Shown here in pieces: positions 52,920-61,650 of a stretch of 64,000 nucleotides of DNA. Numbering within the stretch: position 1 is the stretch's first letter; the number at the start of each line of letters is the position of its first letter. The DNA is from Streptomyces koelreuteriae (GTDB lineage Bacteria > Actinomycetota > Actinomycetes > Streptomycetales > Streptomycetaceae), in NCBI RefSeq assembly GCF_018604545.1, contig NZ_CP075896.1:7564001-7628000 (forward strand), written 5' to 3'. A program made the position numbers and the translations under genes. Under the pieces are notes generated by a model. It did no database searches. It worked only from the letters and a program-made list of their open reading frames with translations, and had not been told where the DNA came from.

Positions 52920-53113
52920 GACTGCACCAGCCGGATCGCGGCGGCCGGGCAGATCGCCACGGCCTCCTCCACCTCGCCGCGCAGCTCCTCGCCGGGCCGC
53001 TCCTCCAGCAGGATCGCCACACCGTCGTCGTCCCGCTGGTCGAAGACGTCAGGGGCGGCCATCACGCACTGGCCCGACGCCACGCACTTCGGAACGTCCA
53101 GTTCCACACGCAT
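52916..53113 (-). CDS. 3Fe-4S ferredoxin
   Basis: 65 residues. MRVELDVPKCVASGQCVMAA holds C10 and C16, and C55 is in ICPAAAI. The spacing C-x5-C...C-P is that of Streptomyces P450 ferredoxins with a 3Fe-4S cluster. It is 35 nt downstream of the P450 gene and overlaps the reductase start, so it is the matching electron carrier. Confidence 0.9.
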   Translation of the reverse strand: MRVELDVPKCVASGQCVMAAPDVFDQRDDDGVAILLEERPGEELRGEVEEAVAICPAAAIRLVQS

Positions 53114-53148
53114 CGTTGTCACCTCGGTTCTTCTCGGAGAGTGGGTGG

Positions 53149-54390
53149 TCACCAGGCCACGGGCAGGCTGTGCACGCCGTAGGTGGTCCCGGTGTGGTCG
53201 AACTCCAGGTCCTCGATCGCCGCGTCCAGCCGCAGGGTCGGGATGCGGCGGTAGAGGGTGCCGTAGACGACCTGGAGTTCCAGGCGGGCCAGGTTCTGGC
53301 CGAGGCACTGGTGGGGGCCGTAGCCGAAGGCCTGGTGGATTCGGGCCGGGCGGGTGATGTCGAGGCGCTCGGCCTCGGGGAAGACCTCCGGGTCCCAGTT
53401 CGCGGCGTGCAGGTCGAAGATGATGCCGTCGCCCTTGCGGATGACGACGTCACCGATTTCGATGTCGTCCTTGGCGACCCGGCGTACGCCGGTCTGGACG
53501 ATGGACAGATAGCGCAGCACCTCGTCGACCGCGTTCGCGATCAGCTTCGGGTCGTCGGTCTCGCGCAACAGGGCGAGCTGGTCGGGGTGCTGGAGCAGGG
53601 CGAGGGTGCCGAGGCTGATCATCGTCGCGGTGGTCTCATGGCCGGCGATCAGCATCGCCACGCCCATGTGCACGGCCTCGCTGTGTGTCATCTCGCCGGC
53701 CTGGACACGGCCGGCCATCTCCGACAGCACGTCGTCGTCCGGGTCGGCCGTCTTCAGCTTGATGAGGTTGTCCAGGTAGGCGGCGAGCGCGCCGCTGGCC
53801 TTCCTGGCCTCCTCCGGCGCCGCCGAACCGTCCAGCACCAGGCTGCTGCTGCGCTGGAAGAAGTCGTGGTCCTCGTACGGCACTCCGAGCAGTTCGGCGA
53901 TGACCAGGGACGGCACCGGCAGCGCGATCGCCTTGAGCAGATCGACCTGGCCGGGGCCGGCGAGCATCCGGTCGATCAGCTCGTCGACGATCTTCTGGAC
54001 CGGCTCGCGCATCTTCTCGATCCGCTTGACCACGAACGGCCCGTTCACGGTCCGCCGCAGCCGCGTGTGCTCCGGGGCGTCCGTGTTGGTGATCAGCCGC
54101 GGGGTGATCGGCGCGATCTCCGCCCGGTGCGCGTTGACGTACGGGAAGCCGGGGTCGAGGTCGTCGTCGCTGACGCGGGAGTCGGGCAGCAGGGCCCGCT
54201 GGTCGGCGTGGCGGGTGACCAGCCAGGGCGTACTGCCGTTCCAGATCCGCACCTTGGTGATCGGCTTCTCGTTCCGCAGTTCCTGGGCGACCGGGGCCGG
54301 GGCCAGCGGGCACTGTTCGGCGCGCGGCAGCGGGTACTCGGGCAGCGGGCCGGTGGCGCCGGTGACGGGGCAGGACAGGGCATCGGACAT
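53149..54390 (-). CDS. Cytochrome P450, CYP105-like
   Basis: 413 residues. The I-helix is MLIAGHETTATM, the ExxR is DEVLRYLSIV and the haem loop is AFGYGPHQCLGQNLARLEL. The N-terminal CPVTGATGPLPEYPLPRAEQ and the RLRRTVNGPFV segment are typical of CYP105, a family that often degrades xenobiotics or tailors antibiotics. ATG 54390 is used. Ferredoxin, reductase and SDR follow on the same strand, giving a self-sufficient redox set. Confidence 0.88.
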   Translation of the reverse strand: MSDALSCPVTGATGPLPEYPLPRAEQCPLAPAPVAQELRNEKPITKVRIWNGSTPWLVTRHADQRALLPDSRVSDDDLDPGFPYVNAHRAEIAPITPRLITNTDAPEHTRLRRTVNGPFVVKRIEKMREPVQKIVDELIDRMLAGPGQVDLLKAIALPVPSLVIAELLGVPYEDHDFFQRSSSLVLDGSAAPEEARKASGALAAYLDNLIKLKTADPDDDVLSEMAGRVQAGEMTHSEAVHMGVAMLIAGHETTATMISLGTLALLQHPDQLALLRETDDPKLIANAVDEVLRYLSIVQTGVRRVAKDDIEIGDVVIRKGDGIIFDLHAANWDPEVFPEAERLDITRPARIHQAFGYGPHQCLGQNLARLELQVVYGTLYRRIPTLRLDAAIEDLEFDHTGTTYGVHSLPVAW

Positions 54391-54456
54391 GGCGTCTCCT
54401 CGGTGAGTCGGTGAGGTGGGGTGGGGGAGGGGAAGGTTCAAGAAGGTCGCGGAGTC

Positions 54457-54834
54457 TCAGGCGTGGGCCGCGTTCCGGTGGCCGGCGACGATCCCGCCGG
54501 CCGCGCCGAGTGAGACCAGCCCCATGGCGGCAGCGGCGGCGATCGCCTTCACGCCGTCCAGGGCGACGTACATCGCCACGGCCGCACCGCCGTTGAACAG
54601 GAACAGGAACCACAGCGTGCCCGGCCTGGACAGGAAGCCCTTGATCCTCGGCTTCTTGGCGAGGCGCGTACCGGTGACGAGCGCGACGGCGGACCCGGCG
54701 ACGGTGGCCACGTCCTTCTGGGTGCCGTCGAGGACCGCACCGGCGCCCAGGGCGGCGCCGAGACCGATGGTGAAGAGGCTCCAGAGCAGCAGGTCGGCGA
54801 CGAAGGACTTGACGGTGGCGAGGAACGAGGACAT
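54457..54834 (-). CDS. Small integral membrane protein of unknown function
   Basis: 125 residues with about four hydrophobic segments: LLLWSLFTIGLGAALGAGAV, VATVAGSAVALVTG, LWFLFLFNGGAAVAMYVAL and AAAAMGLVSLGAAGGIVAG. I do not recognise the family. It lies between the exporter and the P450, on the same strand and 66 nt from the P450. An AGAGGTACCTCC ribosome region precedes the ATG. Confidence 0.65.
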   Translation of the reverse strand: MSSFLATVKSFVADLLLWSLFTIGLGAALGAGAVLDGTQKDVATVAGSAVALVTGTRLAKKPRIKGFLSRPGTLWFLFLFNGGAAVAMYVALDGVKAIAAAAAMGLVSLGAAGGIVAGHRNAAHA

Positions 54835-54932
54835 GGAGGTACCTCTCGGGGTGGAATGCGGGGGAGGGAGGGGTGGCTCGGGCGTTTCCGGCCTGCTCAC
54901 CACGATTCCGTCCGCCGCCTGCCGCGACGAGG

Positions 54933-54946
54933 GAGCGCGCTCCCGG
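54933..54946. promoter_or_regulatory. Perfect 14-bp palindrome between the exporter and membrane protein genes
   Basis: GGGAGCGCGCTCCC has no spacer and lies 18 nt after the exporter stop (read on the minus strand). It could be a weak terminator or a protein site, which would partly separate exporter from P450 transcription. Confidence 0.3.
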
Positions 54947-54963
54947 ACCGGGGGTGGAGCCTG

Positions 54964-56433
54964 CTACACCACGGCCGTCTCGGCGGGGGCTTCGGCCGGC
55001 TCGGCCGGTTCGCCCGCGGCCTGCCGTCGCGGCAGGAAGGAGGCGAGGAGGAAGGCCAGGAGGGCCGCTCCGGCGCCGATGGCCATGACCGTCTTGAAGC
55101 CGTTCTCGGAGGGCAGGGCATGGCCCCCGAAGTCGGTGGTGAGCTGCGCCAGGATGACGCCCGCGAGGGCGCTGGCGAACGACGTTCCCATGGAGCGCAT
55201 CAGGGTGTTGAGGCTGTTGGCCGCCGCCGTCTCGGAGGCCGGCACCGCTGCCATGATCAGGGCGGGCATGGCCCCGTAGGCGAAACCGACACCGCCGCCG
55301 ATGACACAGGCGACCAGGACGATGTGCCAGACCTCGGACATCAGCGCGAGGCTCAGCGCGTACCCGGCGGCCACGACGACCGCGCCGATCATCAGGGTGA
55401 CCTTGGGGCCCTTCGCCTTGGTGAGGGCGGCGGAGACGGCGGACATGGCCATCATCACCAGCCCCTGCGGGGCCAGGATCAGGCCGACGGCCAGCATGGA
55501 CTTGCCCAGCCCGTAGCCGGTCTGCTCGGGCAGCTGGAGGACCTGCGGCAGGACGAGCGACACGGCGAACATCGAGAAGCCGAGCGCGATCGAGGCGAGG
55601 TTGGTGAACAGCACCTGGCGGCGGGCGGTGGTGCGCAGGTCCACCAGCGGCTGGGCGGTGCGCAGTTCGTAGCGTCCCCACAGCAGGAAGACCACGACCG
55701 CGGTGGCGAACAGCCCCAGCGTCGTGCCGCTGGTCCAGCCCCAGTCGCCGCCCTTGGAGACGGCCAGCAGCAGGGAGACCAGCGCGGCGGACAGACCGAG
55801 GGCGCCGGGCAGGTCGAAGCTGCCGCCGGTGCGGACCTTCGACTCGGGCACGATCAGCACCAGCAGCGCCAGGGCGAGGACACCGAGCGCGGCGGAGATC
55901 CAGAACAGCATGTGCCAGTCGTAGCGGTCGGCGATGAAGGCGGCCGCGGGCAGGCCGAGGGCGCCGCCGACACCCAGGGAGGCGCTCATCAGGGCGGTGG
56001 AGCCGGCGAGCCGCTCGGCGGGCAGGACGTCCCGCATGATGCTGATGCCGAGCGGGACGACGGCCGCCGACAGGCCCTGGAGCGTGCGGCCGACGACCAT
56101 CGGGACGAGCGAGTCGCTCAGGGCGCAGACGACCGAGCCGGACACCAGCAGCACGACGCTGACGAGCAGCAGGCGGCGCTTGCCGAACATGTCCCCGAGG
56201 CGGCCGACGACCGGGGTGGCGACGGCGGCGGCCAGCAGGGTGGCGGTGATCGCCCAGGCGGCGTTCGAGGGGGAGGCGTCCAGATAGCGGGGCAGCTCGG
56301 GAACGATCGGGATGACCAGGGTCTGCATCAGCGAGACCACGATCCCGGCGAAGGCCAGTACCCCGACCACGGCGTTCGATCTGGGCGGGGCGGACGATCC
56401 GGCCTTCGCGTGGCCGGTGACGGGGTGGGACAT
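54964..56433 (-). CDS. DHA2-family MFS exporter
   Basis: 489 residues with 14 predicted helices. Motif A is VGRLGDMFGKRRLL, and exporter motif C is near MSASLGVGGALGLPAAAFI. The C-terminal tail is rich in Glu/Pro/Ala. It is divergent from a MarR gene across a long perfect inverted repeat, so it is very probably the MarR target, with the P450 genes further along the same strand. Confidence 0.86.
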   Translation of the reverse strand: MSHPVTGHAKAGSSAPPRSNAVVGVLAFAGIVVSLMQTLVIPIVPELPRYLDASPSNAAWAITATLLAAAVATPVVGRLGDMFGKRRLLLVSVVLLVSGSVVCALSDSLVPMVVGRTLQGLSAAVVPLGISIMRDVLPAERLAGSTALMSASLGVGGALGLPAAAFIADRYDWHMLFWISAALGVLALALLVLIVPESKVRTGGSFDLPGALGLSAALVSLLLAVSKGGDWGWTSGTTLGLFATAVVVFLLWGRYELRTAQPLVDLRTTARRQVLFTNLASIALGFSMFAVSLVLPQVLQLPEQTGYGLGKSMLAVGLILAPQGLVMMAMSAVSAALTKAKGPKVTLMIGAVVVAAGYALSLALMSEVWHIVLVACVIGGGVGFAYGAMPALIMAAVPASETAAANSLNTLMRSMGTSFASALAGVILAQLTTDFGGHALPSENGFKTVMAIGAGAALLAFLLASFLPRRQAAGEPAEPAEAPAETAVV

Positions 56434-56465
56434 GGAAGCCCTCCGGGAGTGACGGGGAAGCGCGG

Positions 56466-56510
56466 TTGCTTGACTTAGGCAAGCAGATTCTCCTTGCCTA
56501 AGTCAAGCAA
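56466..56510. promoter_or_regulatory. Long perfect inverted repeat, MarR operator
   Basis: TTGCTTGACTTAGGCAAG and CTTGCCTAAGTCAAGCAA form a perfect 18-bp inverted repeat with a 9-nt spacer. Each arm contains its own near-palindrome (CTTGACTTAGGCAAG and CTTGCCTAAGTCAAG), so two MarR dimers could bind as a mirror pair. It ends 18 nt before the marR ATG and begins 33 nt before the exporter ATG. Confidence 0.75.
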
Positions 56511-56528
56511 CTTTCCTAGGCTGCACCC

Positions 56529-57056
56529 ATGCCCACACCACATCCCGTGGCGGAGCCCGCCTCGACGGCGCTCGCCGAGATCGAGCAGGCCCTCACGCGC
56601 CTCACCCACCTGGCCGGCCGGGCCCGGCAGCACGAGCGGGTGATGGCCGAGTCGGGACTGGCCCTGGACCGGGCCGCCGCGGCGGTCCTGCAGCACATCG
56701 CCGGGGGCGAGCCGTCACGCCCCGGCGTACTGGCCGCCCGGCTGTCGGTGGAGGCCTCCCACGTCACTCGGCAGCTGCGGCACCTGGAGCGGGCCGGCTA
56801 TGTCGTCCGCGTCGCCGACCCGGCCGACCGGCGCGCCCAGCTCGTCCGGCTCACCGGGGCCGGTCTGGCCGCCGTCGAGCGCATGCGGGAGGTCCGTCGG
56901 CGGGGCATGGAGATGGCGCTGTCCGACTGGACCCCCGGGGAGCTGCGGCAGCTCGCCGTGCTCCTCCGCAGGCTCCTCGACGACTTCGTCACGCACACCG
57001 AGAGCGCCCTCGACGCCGGATCTCCCACGCGCGGCGCGGGGGAGCGGCGGACGTAG
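56529..57056 (+). CDS. MarR-family transcriptional regulator
   Basis: 175 residues. The winged helix (about 55-105) has GVLAARLSVEASHVTRQLRH and the wing VRVADPADRRAQLVRLT. Long helices at both ends form the dimer. It sits opposite the DHA2 exporter and next to the mirror-image operator, and should repress the exporter and itself until a ligand binds. Confidence 0.86.
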   Translation: MPTPHPVAEPASTALAEIEQALTRLTHLAGRARQHERVMAESGLALDRAAAAVLQHIAGGEPSRPGVLAARLSVEASHVTRQLRHLERAGYVVRVADPADRRAQLVRLTGAGLAAVERMREVRRRGMEMALSDWTPGELRQLAVLLRRLLDDFVTHTESALDAGSPTRGAGERRT

Positions 57057-57058
57057 GG

Positions 57059-57074
57059 CGCGGGGCCGGCCGCG
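57059..57074. terminator. Possible bidirectional hairpin between marR and SpoIIE genes
   Basis: CGCGG-GGCCGG-CCGCG is a 5-bp stem with a 6-nt loop filling the 18-nt gap between two convergent stops. It could end both transcripts, though the stem is short. Confidence 0.3.
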
Positions 57075-59483
57075 TCAGCCGGACGTCTCGGCGGGCAGCG
57101 GCTGTTCCGCCCAGATCGTCTTGCCCGTGGCGGTCTGGCGGGTGCCCCAGCGGTCGGAGAGCTGGGCGACGAGGAGCAGGCCGCGTCCGCCCTCGTCGAA
57201 GACGCGGGCCCGGCGCAGATGGGGAGCGGTGTTGCTGCCGTCGGACACCTCGCAGATGAGGGTCGAGTCGCGGATCAGCCGCAGTTCGATGGGGGCGCCG
57301 CCGTAGCGCAGGGCGTTGGTGACCAGTTCGCTGACGATCAGCTCCGTGGTGAACGCCACCTCCGTCAGCCCCCAGTCGGACAGTTGTCCGCCCGCCAGTT
57401 TGCGGGCGCGGGCCACGGCGGCGGGGTCGGGCGGGAGCCGCCAGGTGTGCACCTGCCCGGCGTCGAGCGCGGCGGTCCGGGCCAGCATCAGCACGATGTC
57501 GTCGGCGGAACGGCCCGCCAGCACGGTGCGCAGCACCTGGTCACAGGTCTCCTCCAGCGCGTCGGCCGGGCTGCCCAGCGCCCGGCGCAGCAGGCCGAGC
57601 CCGACCTCGATGTCATGGTCGGCGGCCTCGATCAGCCCGTCGGTGTAGAGGGCGAGCAGGCTGTTCTCCTCCAGCCGCACCTCGGCCGACTCGAACGGCA
57701 GACCGCCCAGGCCCAGCGGCGGCCCGGCCGGCAGATCGAGAAACCGCACGTCGCCGTCGGGCGTGACCAGCGCAGGCTGCGGATGCCCGGCGCGGGCCAT
57801 GGTGCAGCGGCGGGACACCGGGTCGTACACGGCGTACAGACAGGTCGCTCCGACCTGCCCCGACGCCTCCGCCGAGCGCCCGCGCACCTCCGGGCCCTCC
57901 TCCCGGTCGAGCCTCAGGACGAGATCGTCCAGCTGGGTGAGCAGCTCGTCGGGGGCGAGATCGACATCCGCGAGCGTCCGTACGGCGGTCCGCAGCCGTC
58001 CCATCGTGGCCGAGGCGTGGATGCCGTGGCCCACCACGTCGCCCACGACCAGGGCGACCCGGGCGCCGGACAGCGGGATCACGTCGAACCAGTCGCCGCC
58101 GATCTCCGCCCCGGAACCGGTCGGCAGATAGCGGTAGGCGACCTCCATCGCCGCCAGGTCCGGAGGCCGGTCGGGCAGCAGGCTGCGCTGGAGCGCCAGT
58201 GCCGTACGGCGTTCCCGGGTGTAGCGGCGGGCGTTGTCCACGCTCACCGCCGCCCTGGCCGCGATCTCCTCAGCGAGCAGCAGGTCGTCCTCGCTGAAGG
58301 GCTCCGGCGTCCGGTGCCGCAGGAAGTGCACCAGCCCCAGCGTCACGCCCCGGGCGCGCAGCGGCACCATCATCACCGAGTGGATCATGTGCTTGGCCAC
58401 GGACTCGGCGCGGGCGGGCGAGGAGCTGATCCACTCCCGCATCCCCGGATCCCCCGGCCGGTGCCGGGAGCCCCGGCCGGCGACGAGCGTCCGCACCGGC
58501 AGCGTGCCCACCGGGTAGACGGTCGTGTCCCCGGAGGGGATCACCGACTCGGGGCAGCCCTCCAGCACCGATCGCTGCGCGGTGCGCCGTACGGTGACCG
58601 GCGCGTCCGGCGGCAGCGGTTCCGGCTCGTCCCCGAGGGCGACGGACTCCAGCAGGTCCACGGTGACGAAGTCCGCGAACCCGCTCACGGCCACCTCGGC
58701 CAGCTCGTCCGCCGTCCGGGCCACGTCCAGGGTGCTGCCGATGCGCAGGCTCGCGTCGTTGAGCACCGCCAGCCGGCGGCGGGCCCAGGACTGCTCCGTG
58801 GTGTCGAACACGGTCGCGGACAGCCCCTGGACCGTGCCGGTCTCGTCCTTCAGCGGCGACATGTACATGGACCAGGCGTGCCGCCGGGTCTCGCCCGGGG
58901 CCAGGCCGTGCTCCTCGTGGAAGATCATCTCGCCGGTGCGCAGGACCTCGTGCTGGAGGCGGTCGTACTCGTCGAAGGGCCAGCTGGGGTGGATCTCCCA
59001 CAGCGTCAGGCCCCTCATCTCCTCCTCGGTCCGGCCCATCACCTGCGCCATGGTCGCGTTGGCGGCCACCAGCCGGGCCTCACGGTCGTAGACCGCCACC
59101 GGTACCGGGAGCTGGGAGAGCGTGAGGTCCCACAGGGGCGGGGCTTCCTGTCCGGCCCGTCGCGCCGTGTGCGCAGGTGCGATGCCGGTCACCAGCCAGA
59201 GCCGCTCGCGGTTCGCGTCCGTCAGGGGCGTTCCCTGCAGCCGCACCGCGACCCGGTCGCCGTCCCGGTGCCGCAGCGCCACCTCGCCCGCCCACCGCTG
59301 CCTGTCGGCCACATGTCGCCGGGTGGATTCCGGGAGGTCGGCGGTGAGCAGCTCGGTGACGGACCTGCCCACGATCTCGGCGGCGTCGTATCCGAGCAGG
59401 CGGCGGGCACCGTCGCTCCACGCCGTGATCGCCCCGCGGGCATCGACGACGACCGCGAGATCCTCCGGTACGCGTCCCTCCAC
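57075..59483 (-). CDS. PAS-PAS-GAF-SpoIIE PP2C phosphatase with ATPase domain
   Basis: 802 residues. PAS 1 (about 8-105) has VVVDARGAITAWSDGARRLL, and PAS 2 (about 115-245) has PVAVYDREARLVAANATMAQ. A GAF domain (about 255-425) follows. SpoIIE PP2C (about 430-665) has GGDWFDVIPLSGARVALVVG and DDIVLML. HATPase (about 680-800) has ELVTNALRYGG and DEGGRGLLL. It is a stress-type regulator acting on anti-sigma antagonists. GTG 59483 is the start; upstream sequence in frame is not homologous. It is a close relative of the 14706 phosphatase with a different sensor end. Confidence 0.85.
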   Translation of the reverse strand: MEGRVPEDLAVVVDARGAITAWSDGARRLLGYDAAEIVGRSVTELLTADLPESTRRHVADRQRWAGEVALRHRDGDRVAVRLQGTPLTDANRERLWLVTGIAPAHTARRAGQEAPPLWDLTLSQLPVPVAVYDREARLVAANATMAQVMGRTEEEMRGLTLWEIHPSWPFDEYDRLQHEVLRTGEMIFHEEHGLAPGETRRHAWSMYMSPLKDETGTVQGLSATVFDTTEQSWARRRLAVLNDASLRIGSTLDVARTADELAEVAVSGFADFVTVDLLESVALGDEPEPLPPDAPVTVRRTAQRSVLEGCPESVIPSGDTTVYPVGTLPVRTLVAGRGSRHRPGDPGMREWISSSPARAESVAKHMIHSVMMVPLRARGVTLGLVHFLRHRTPEPFSEDDLLLAEEIAARAAVSVDNARRYTRERRTALALQRSLLPDRPPDLAAMEVAYRYLPTGSGAEIGGDWFDVIPLSGARVALVVGDVVGHGIHASATMGRLRTAVRTLADVDLAPDELLTQLDDLVLRLDREEGPEVRGRSAEASGQVGATCLYAVYDPVSRRCTMARAGHPQPALVTPDGDVRFLDLPAGPPLGLGGLPFESAEVRLEENSLLALYTDGLIEAADHDIEVGLGLLRRALGSPADALEETCDQVLRTVLAGRSADDIVLMLARTAALDAGQVHTWRLPPDPAAVARARKLAGGQLSDWGLTEVAFTTELIVSELVTNALRYGGAPIELRLIRDSTLICEVSDGSNTAPHLRRARVFDEGGRGLLLVAQLSDRWGTRQTATGKTIWAEQPLPAETSG

Positions 59484-59545
59484 GGTGCCGCCGAGTACCC
59501 CTTCGCGGCTTCTGTCTACCCTCCCCGCCGCCGGCGATCGTGTTC

Positions 59546-60241
59546 TCAGATGGCCGCGCGGATCGCCCGCTCGAACCCCTCGACATGACCGCGGGCGAGC
59601 CGCGCCGCCTTCTCCGGTTCGCCCGCCACGATCGCCTCGATCAGCGGACCGTGCTCCTCGACGTGACCGGCCATGTCCGACAGGCGGTCGAGGAACAGGC
59701 ACCAGATGCGGGTGGCGAGGTTGTCGTGGCGGACGAGGGTGTCCTCCAGGTAAGGGTTGTGCGCGGCGGCGTAGACGGCGCGGTGGACCTGGAGATCCAG
59801 GTGCATGAGCGCGGTGTCGTCGTGCCGGGCGGAGTGCGCGCTCGCCAGCTCCTGCCGCAGGGCCGTCAGGACCGCCCGGTCCGTGGCCGTGGCGCGGCGC
59901 GCGGCCTGGGCGGCGGCCAGCGGCTCCAGTTCCTGGCGCACCTCGGAGATATGGGCCAGGTCCGTGATGTTGACCTCGGTGGCGAAGGTGCCGCGCCGGG
60001 GGAAGGTCGTGATCAGCCGCTCGTACTGGAGCCGCTTGAGGGCCTCGCGCACCGGTGTCCGTCCGACGCCGAGGGACTGCGCGAGCTGCTCCTCGTGGAT
60101 CGGCGCGCCCGGGCGGATCTCGAGCATGACGAGCCGGTCGCGGATGGCGCGGTAGGCCCGCTCGGCGAGCGACAGCTCCTCGCTCCCGGGCTCTCCGACG
60201 CTCGGCTGTCCGCCTTTGGGCTCGGTCGCCAGCTGCTGCAT
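59546..60241 (-). CDS. GntR-family regulator with FCD domain
   Basis: 231 residues. The winged helix (about 25-95) has PGAPIHEEQLAQSLGVGRTP and VREALKRLQYERLI. The FCD effector domain (about 100-225) has helical VRQELEPLAAAQAARRA and metal-type residues in HLDLQVHRAVYAAAHN. It is divergent from the glyA-sox operon, with CTGATATATCAG between them, and probably controls that operon in response to a sarcosine- or glycine-betaine-derived ligand. Confidence 0.84.
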   Translation of the reverse strand: MQQLATEPKGGQPSVGEPGSEELSLAERAYRAIRDRLVMLEIRPGAPIHEEQLAQSLGVGRTPVREALKRLQYERLITTFPRRGTFATEVNITDLAHISEVRQELEPLAAAQAARRATATDRAVLTALRQELASAHSARHDDTALMHLDLQVHRAVYAAAHNPYLEDTLVRHDNLATRIWCLFLDRLSDMAGHVEEHGPLIEAIVAGEPEKAARLARGHVEGFERAIRAAI

Positions 60242-60290
60242 GAATGCCCCCTTGACCTGTCCGGCGAGCTCCCATACCGTACCGCAGAGC

Positions 60291-60302
60291 CTGATATATC
60301 AG
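60291..60302. promoter_or_regulatory. Putative FCD-GntR operator
   Basis: CTGATATATCAG is a perfect 12-bp palindrome and the only strongly AT-rich symmetric element in the 95-nt gap between the GntR gene and glyA. It lies 34 nt before the glyA ATG. Confidence 0.55.
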
Positions 60303-60336
60303 TTGCGCATTAGTCGGCCACCAGGATGGTGCACAG

Positions 60337-61650
60337 ATGGCAACCAGCCCGTCGACCAGCACACTCGCCTCCCCCCTCGCCCTGACGCTCGGCGAACTCG
60401 ACCCGGACGTCGCCACCGCCGTGCACGCCGAGCTGCACCGCCAGCAGTCCACCCTCGAGATGATCGCCTCGGAGAACTTCGCCCCGGCCGCCGTCCTGGA
60501 GGCCCAGGGCTCGGTCCTGACCAACAAGTACGCCGAGGGCTACCCGGGCCGCCGCTACTACGGCGGCTGCGCACACGTCGACGCCGTCGAGCGGCTGGCC
60601 ATCGCCCGGGTGAAGGAACTGTTCGGCGCCGAGCACGCCAACGTCCAGCCGCACTCGGGCGCCCAGGCCAACGCCGCCGCGATGTCCGCGCTGCTCGACC
60701 CGGGCGACACCATCCTCGGGCTCGACCTGGCGCACGGCGGCCATCTGACCCACGGCATGCGCCTCAACTACTCCGGCAAGCTCTACGACGTCGTGCCGTA
60801 CCACGTGCGCGCGTCGGATCTGCGCGTCGACATGGACGAGGTCGAGCGACTCGCCCTCGCGCACCGGCCCCGGATGATCGTCGCCGGGTGGTCGGCCTAC
60901 GCCCGGCGGCTGGACTTCGCCGCGTTCCGGCGGATCGCCGACCAGGTGGGCGCGTATCTCCTCGTCGACATGGCGCACTTCGCCGGGCTGGTGGCCGCCG
61001 GCCTCCACCCCAGCCCGGTGCCGTACGCCGACGTCGTCACGACCACCACGCACAAGACCCTCGGCGGTCCGCGCGGCGGTGTGATCCTCAGCCGGGCCGG
61101 CCTGGCCAAGAAGATCGACTCGGCGGTCTTCCCCGGCCAGCAGGGCGGCCCGCTGCAGCATGTCATCGCGGCCAAGGCGGTCGCCTTCAAGGTGGCGGCG
61201 GGGGAGGAGTTCAAAGAACGCCAGCAGCGCACCCTGCACGGCGCCCGCATCCTCGCCGGACGGCTGCTCGCCGACGACGTCGCCGAGGCCGGGATCACGG
61301 TGCTCACCGGTGGCACCGAGGTCCACCTCGTCCTCGTCGACCTGCGCAACTCCGCGCTCGACGGGCAGCAGGCCGAGGACCGGCTGCACCGCGTCGGCAT
61401 CACCGTCAACCGCAACGCGGTGCCGTTCGACCCCCGCCCGCCCATGGTCTCGTCGGGGCTGCGCATCGGCACCCCGGCCCTGGCCACACGCGGCTTCGGC
61501 GACGCCGAGTTCCGCGAGGTCGCCGACATCATCGCCCAGGCCCTCAAGGGCGAACAGCCCGAGGACGCACTGCGCGCCCGGGTCGGCAGGCTCGCCGCCG
61601 CCTTCCCCCTCTACCCCCACCTGTCCCACGCGAACGGAGGCGCCGCATGA
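60337..61650 (+). CDS. glyA: Serine hydroxymethyltransferase
   Basis: 437 residues, close to the usual family length. MIASENFAPAAVLEAQGSVL, YAEGYPGRRYYGGC and the PLP-lysine segment TTTHKTLGGPRGG (about 237-249) are diagnostic. It converts glycine and methylene-tetrahydrofolate to serine and back. Here it heads the sarcosine oxidase operon and is probably a second, dedicated copy that uses the glycine and one-carbon unit made by the oxidase. The stop overlaps soxB by ATGA. Confidence 0.92.
   Translation: MATSPSTSTLASPLALTLGELDPDVATAVHAELHRQQSTLEMIASENFAPAAVLEAQGSVLTNKYAEGYPGRRYYGGCAHVDAVERLAIARVKELFGAEHANVQPHSGAQANAAAMSALLDPGDTILGLDLAHGGHLTHGMRLNYSGKLYDVVPYHVRASDLRVDMDEVERLALAHRPRMIVAGWSAYARRLDFAAFRRIADQVGAYLLVDMAHFAGLVAAGLHPSPVPYADVVTTTTHKTLGGPRGGVILSRAGLAKKIDSAVFPGQQGGPLQHVIAAKAVAFKVAAGEEFKERQQRTLHGARILAGRLLADDVAEAGITVLTGGTEVHLVLVDLRNSALDGQQAEDRLHRVGITVNRNAVPFDPRPPMVSSGLRIGTPALATRGFGDAEFREVADIIAQALKGEQPEDALRARVGRLAAAFPLYPHLSHANGGAA

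Noticed and set aside
59484..60527. In-frame extension of the second SpoIIE gene through the GntR gene
   Set aside because: It would overlap a complete FCD-GntR gene; the extra protein is low complexity and the PAS domain begins right after GTG 59483.
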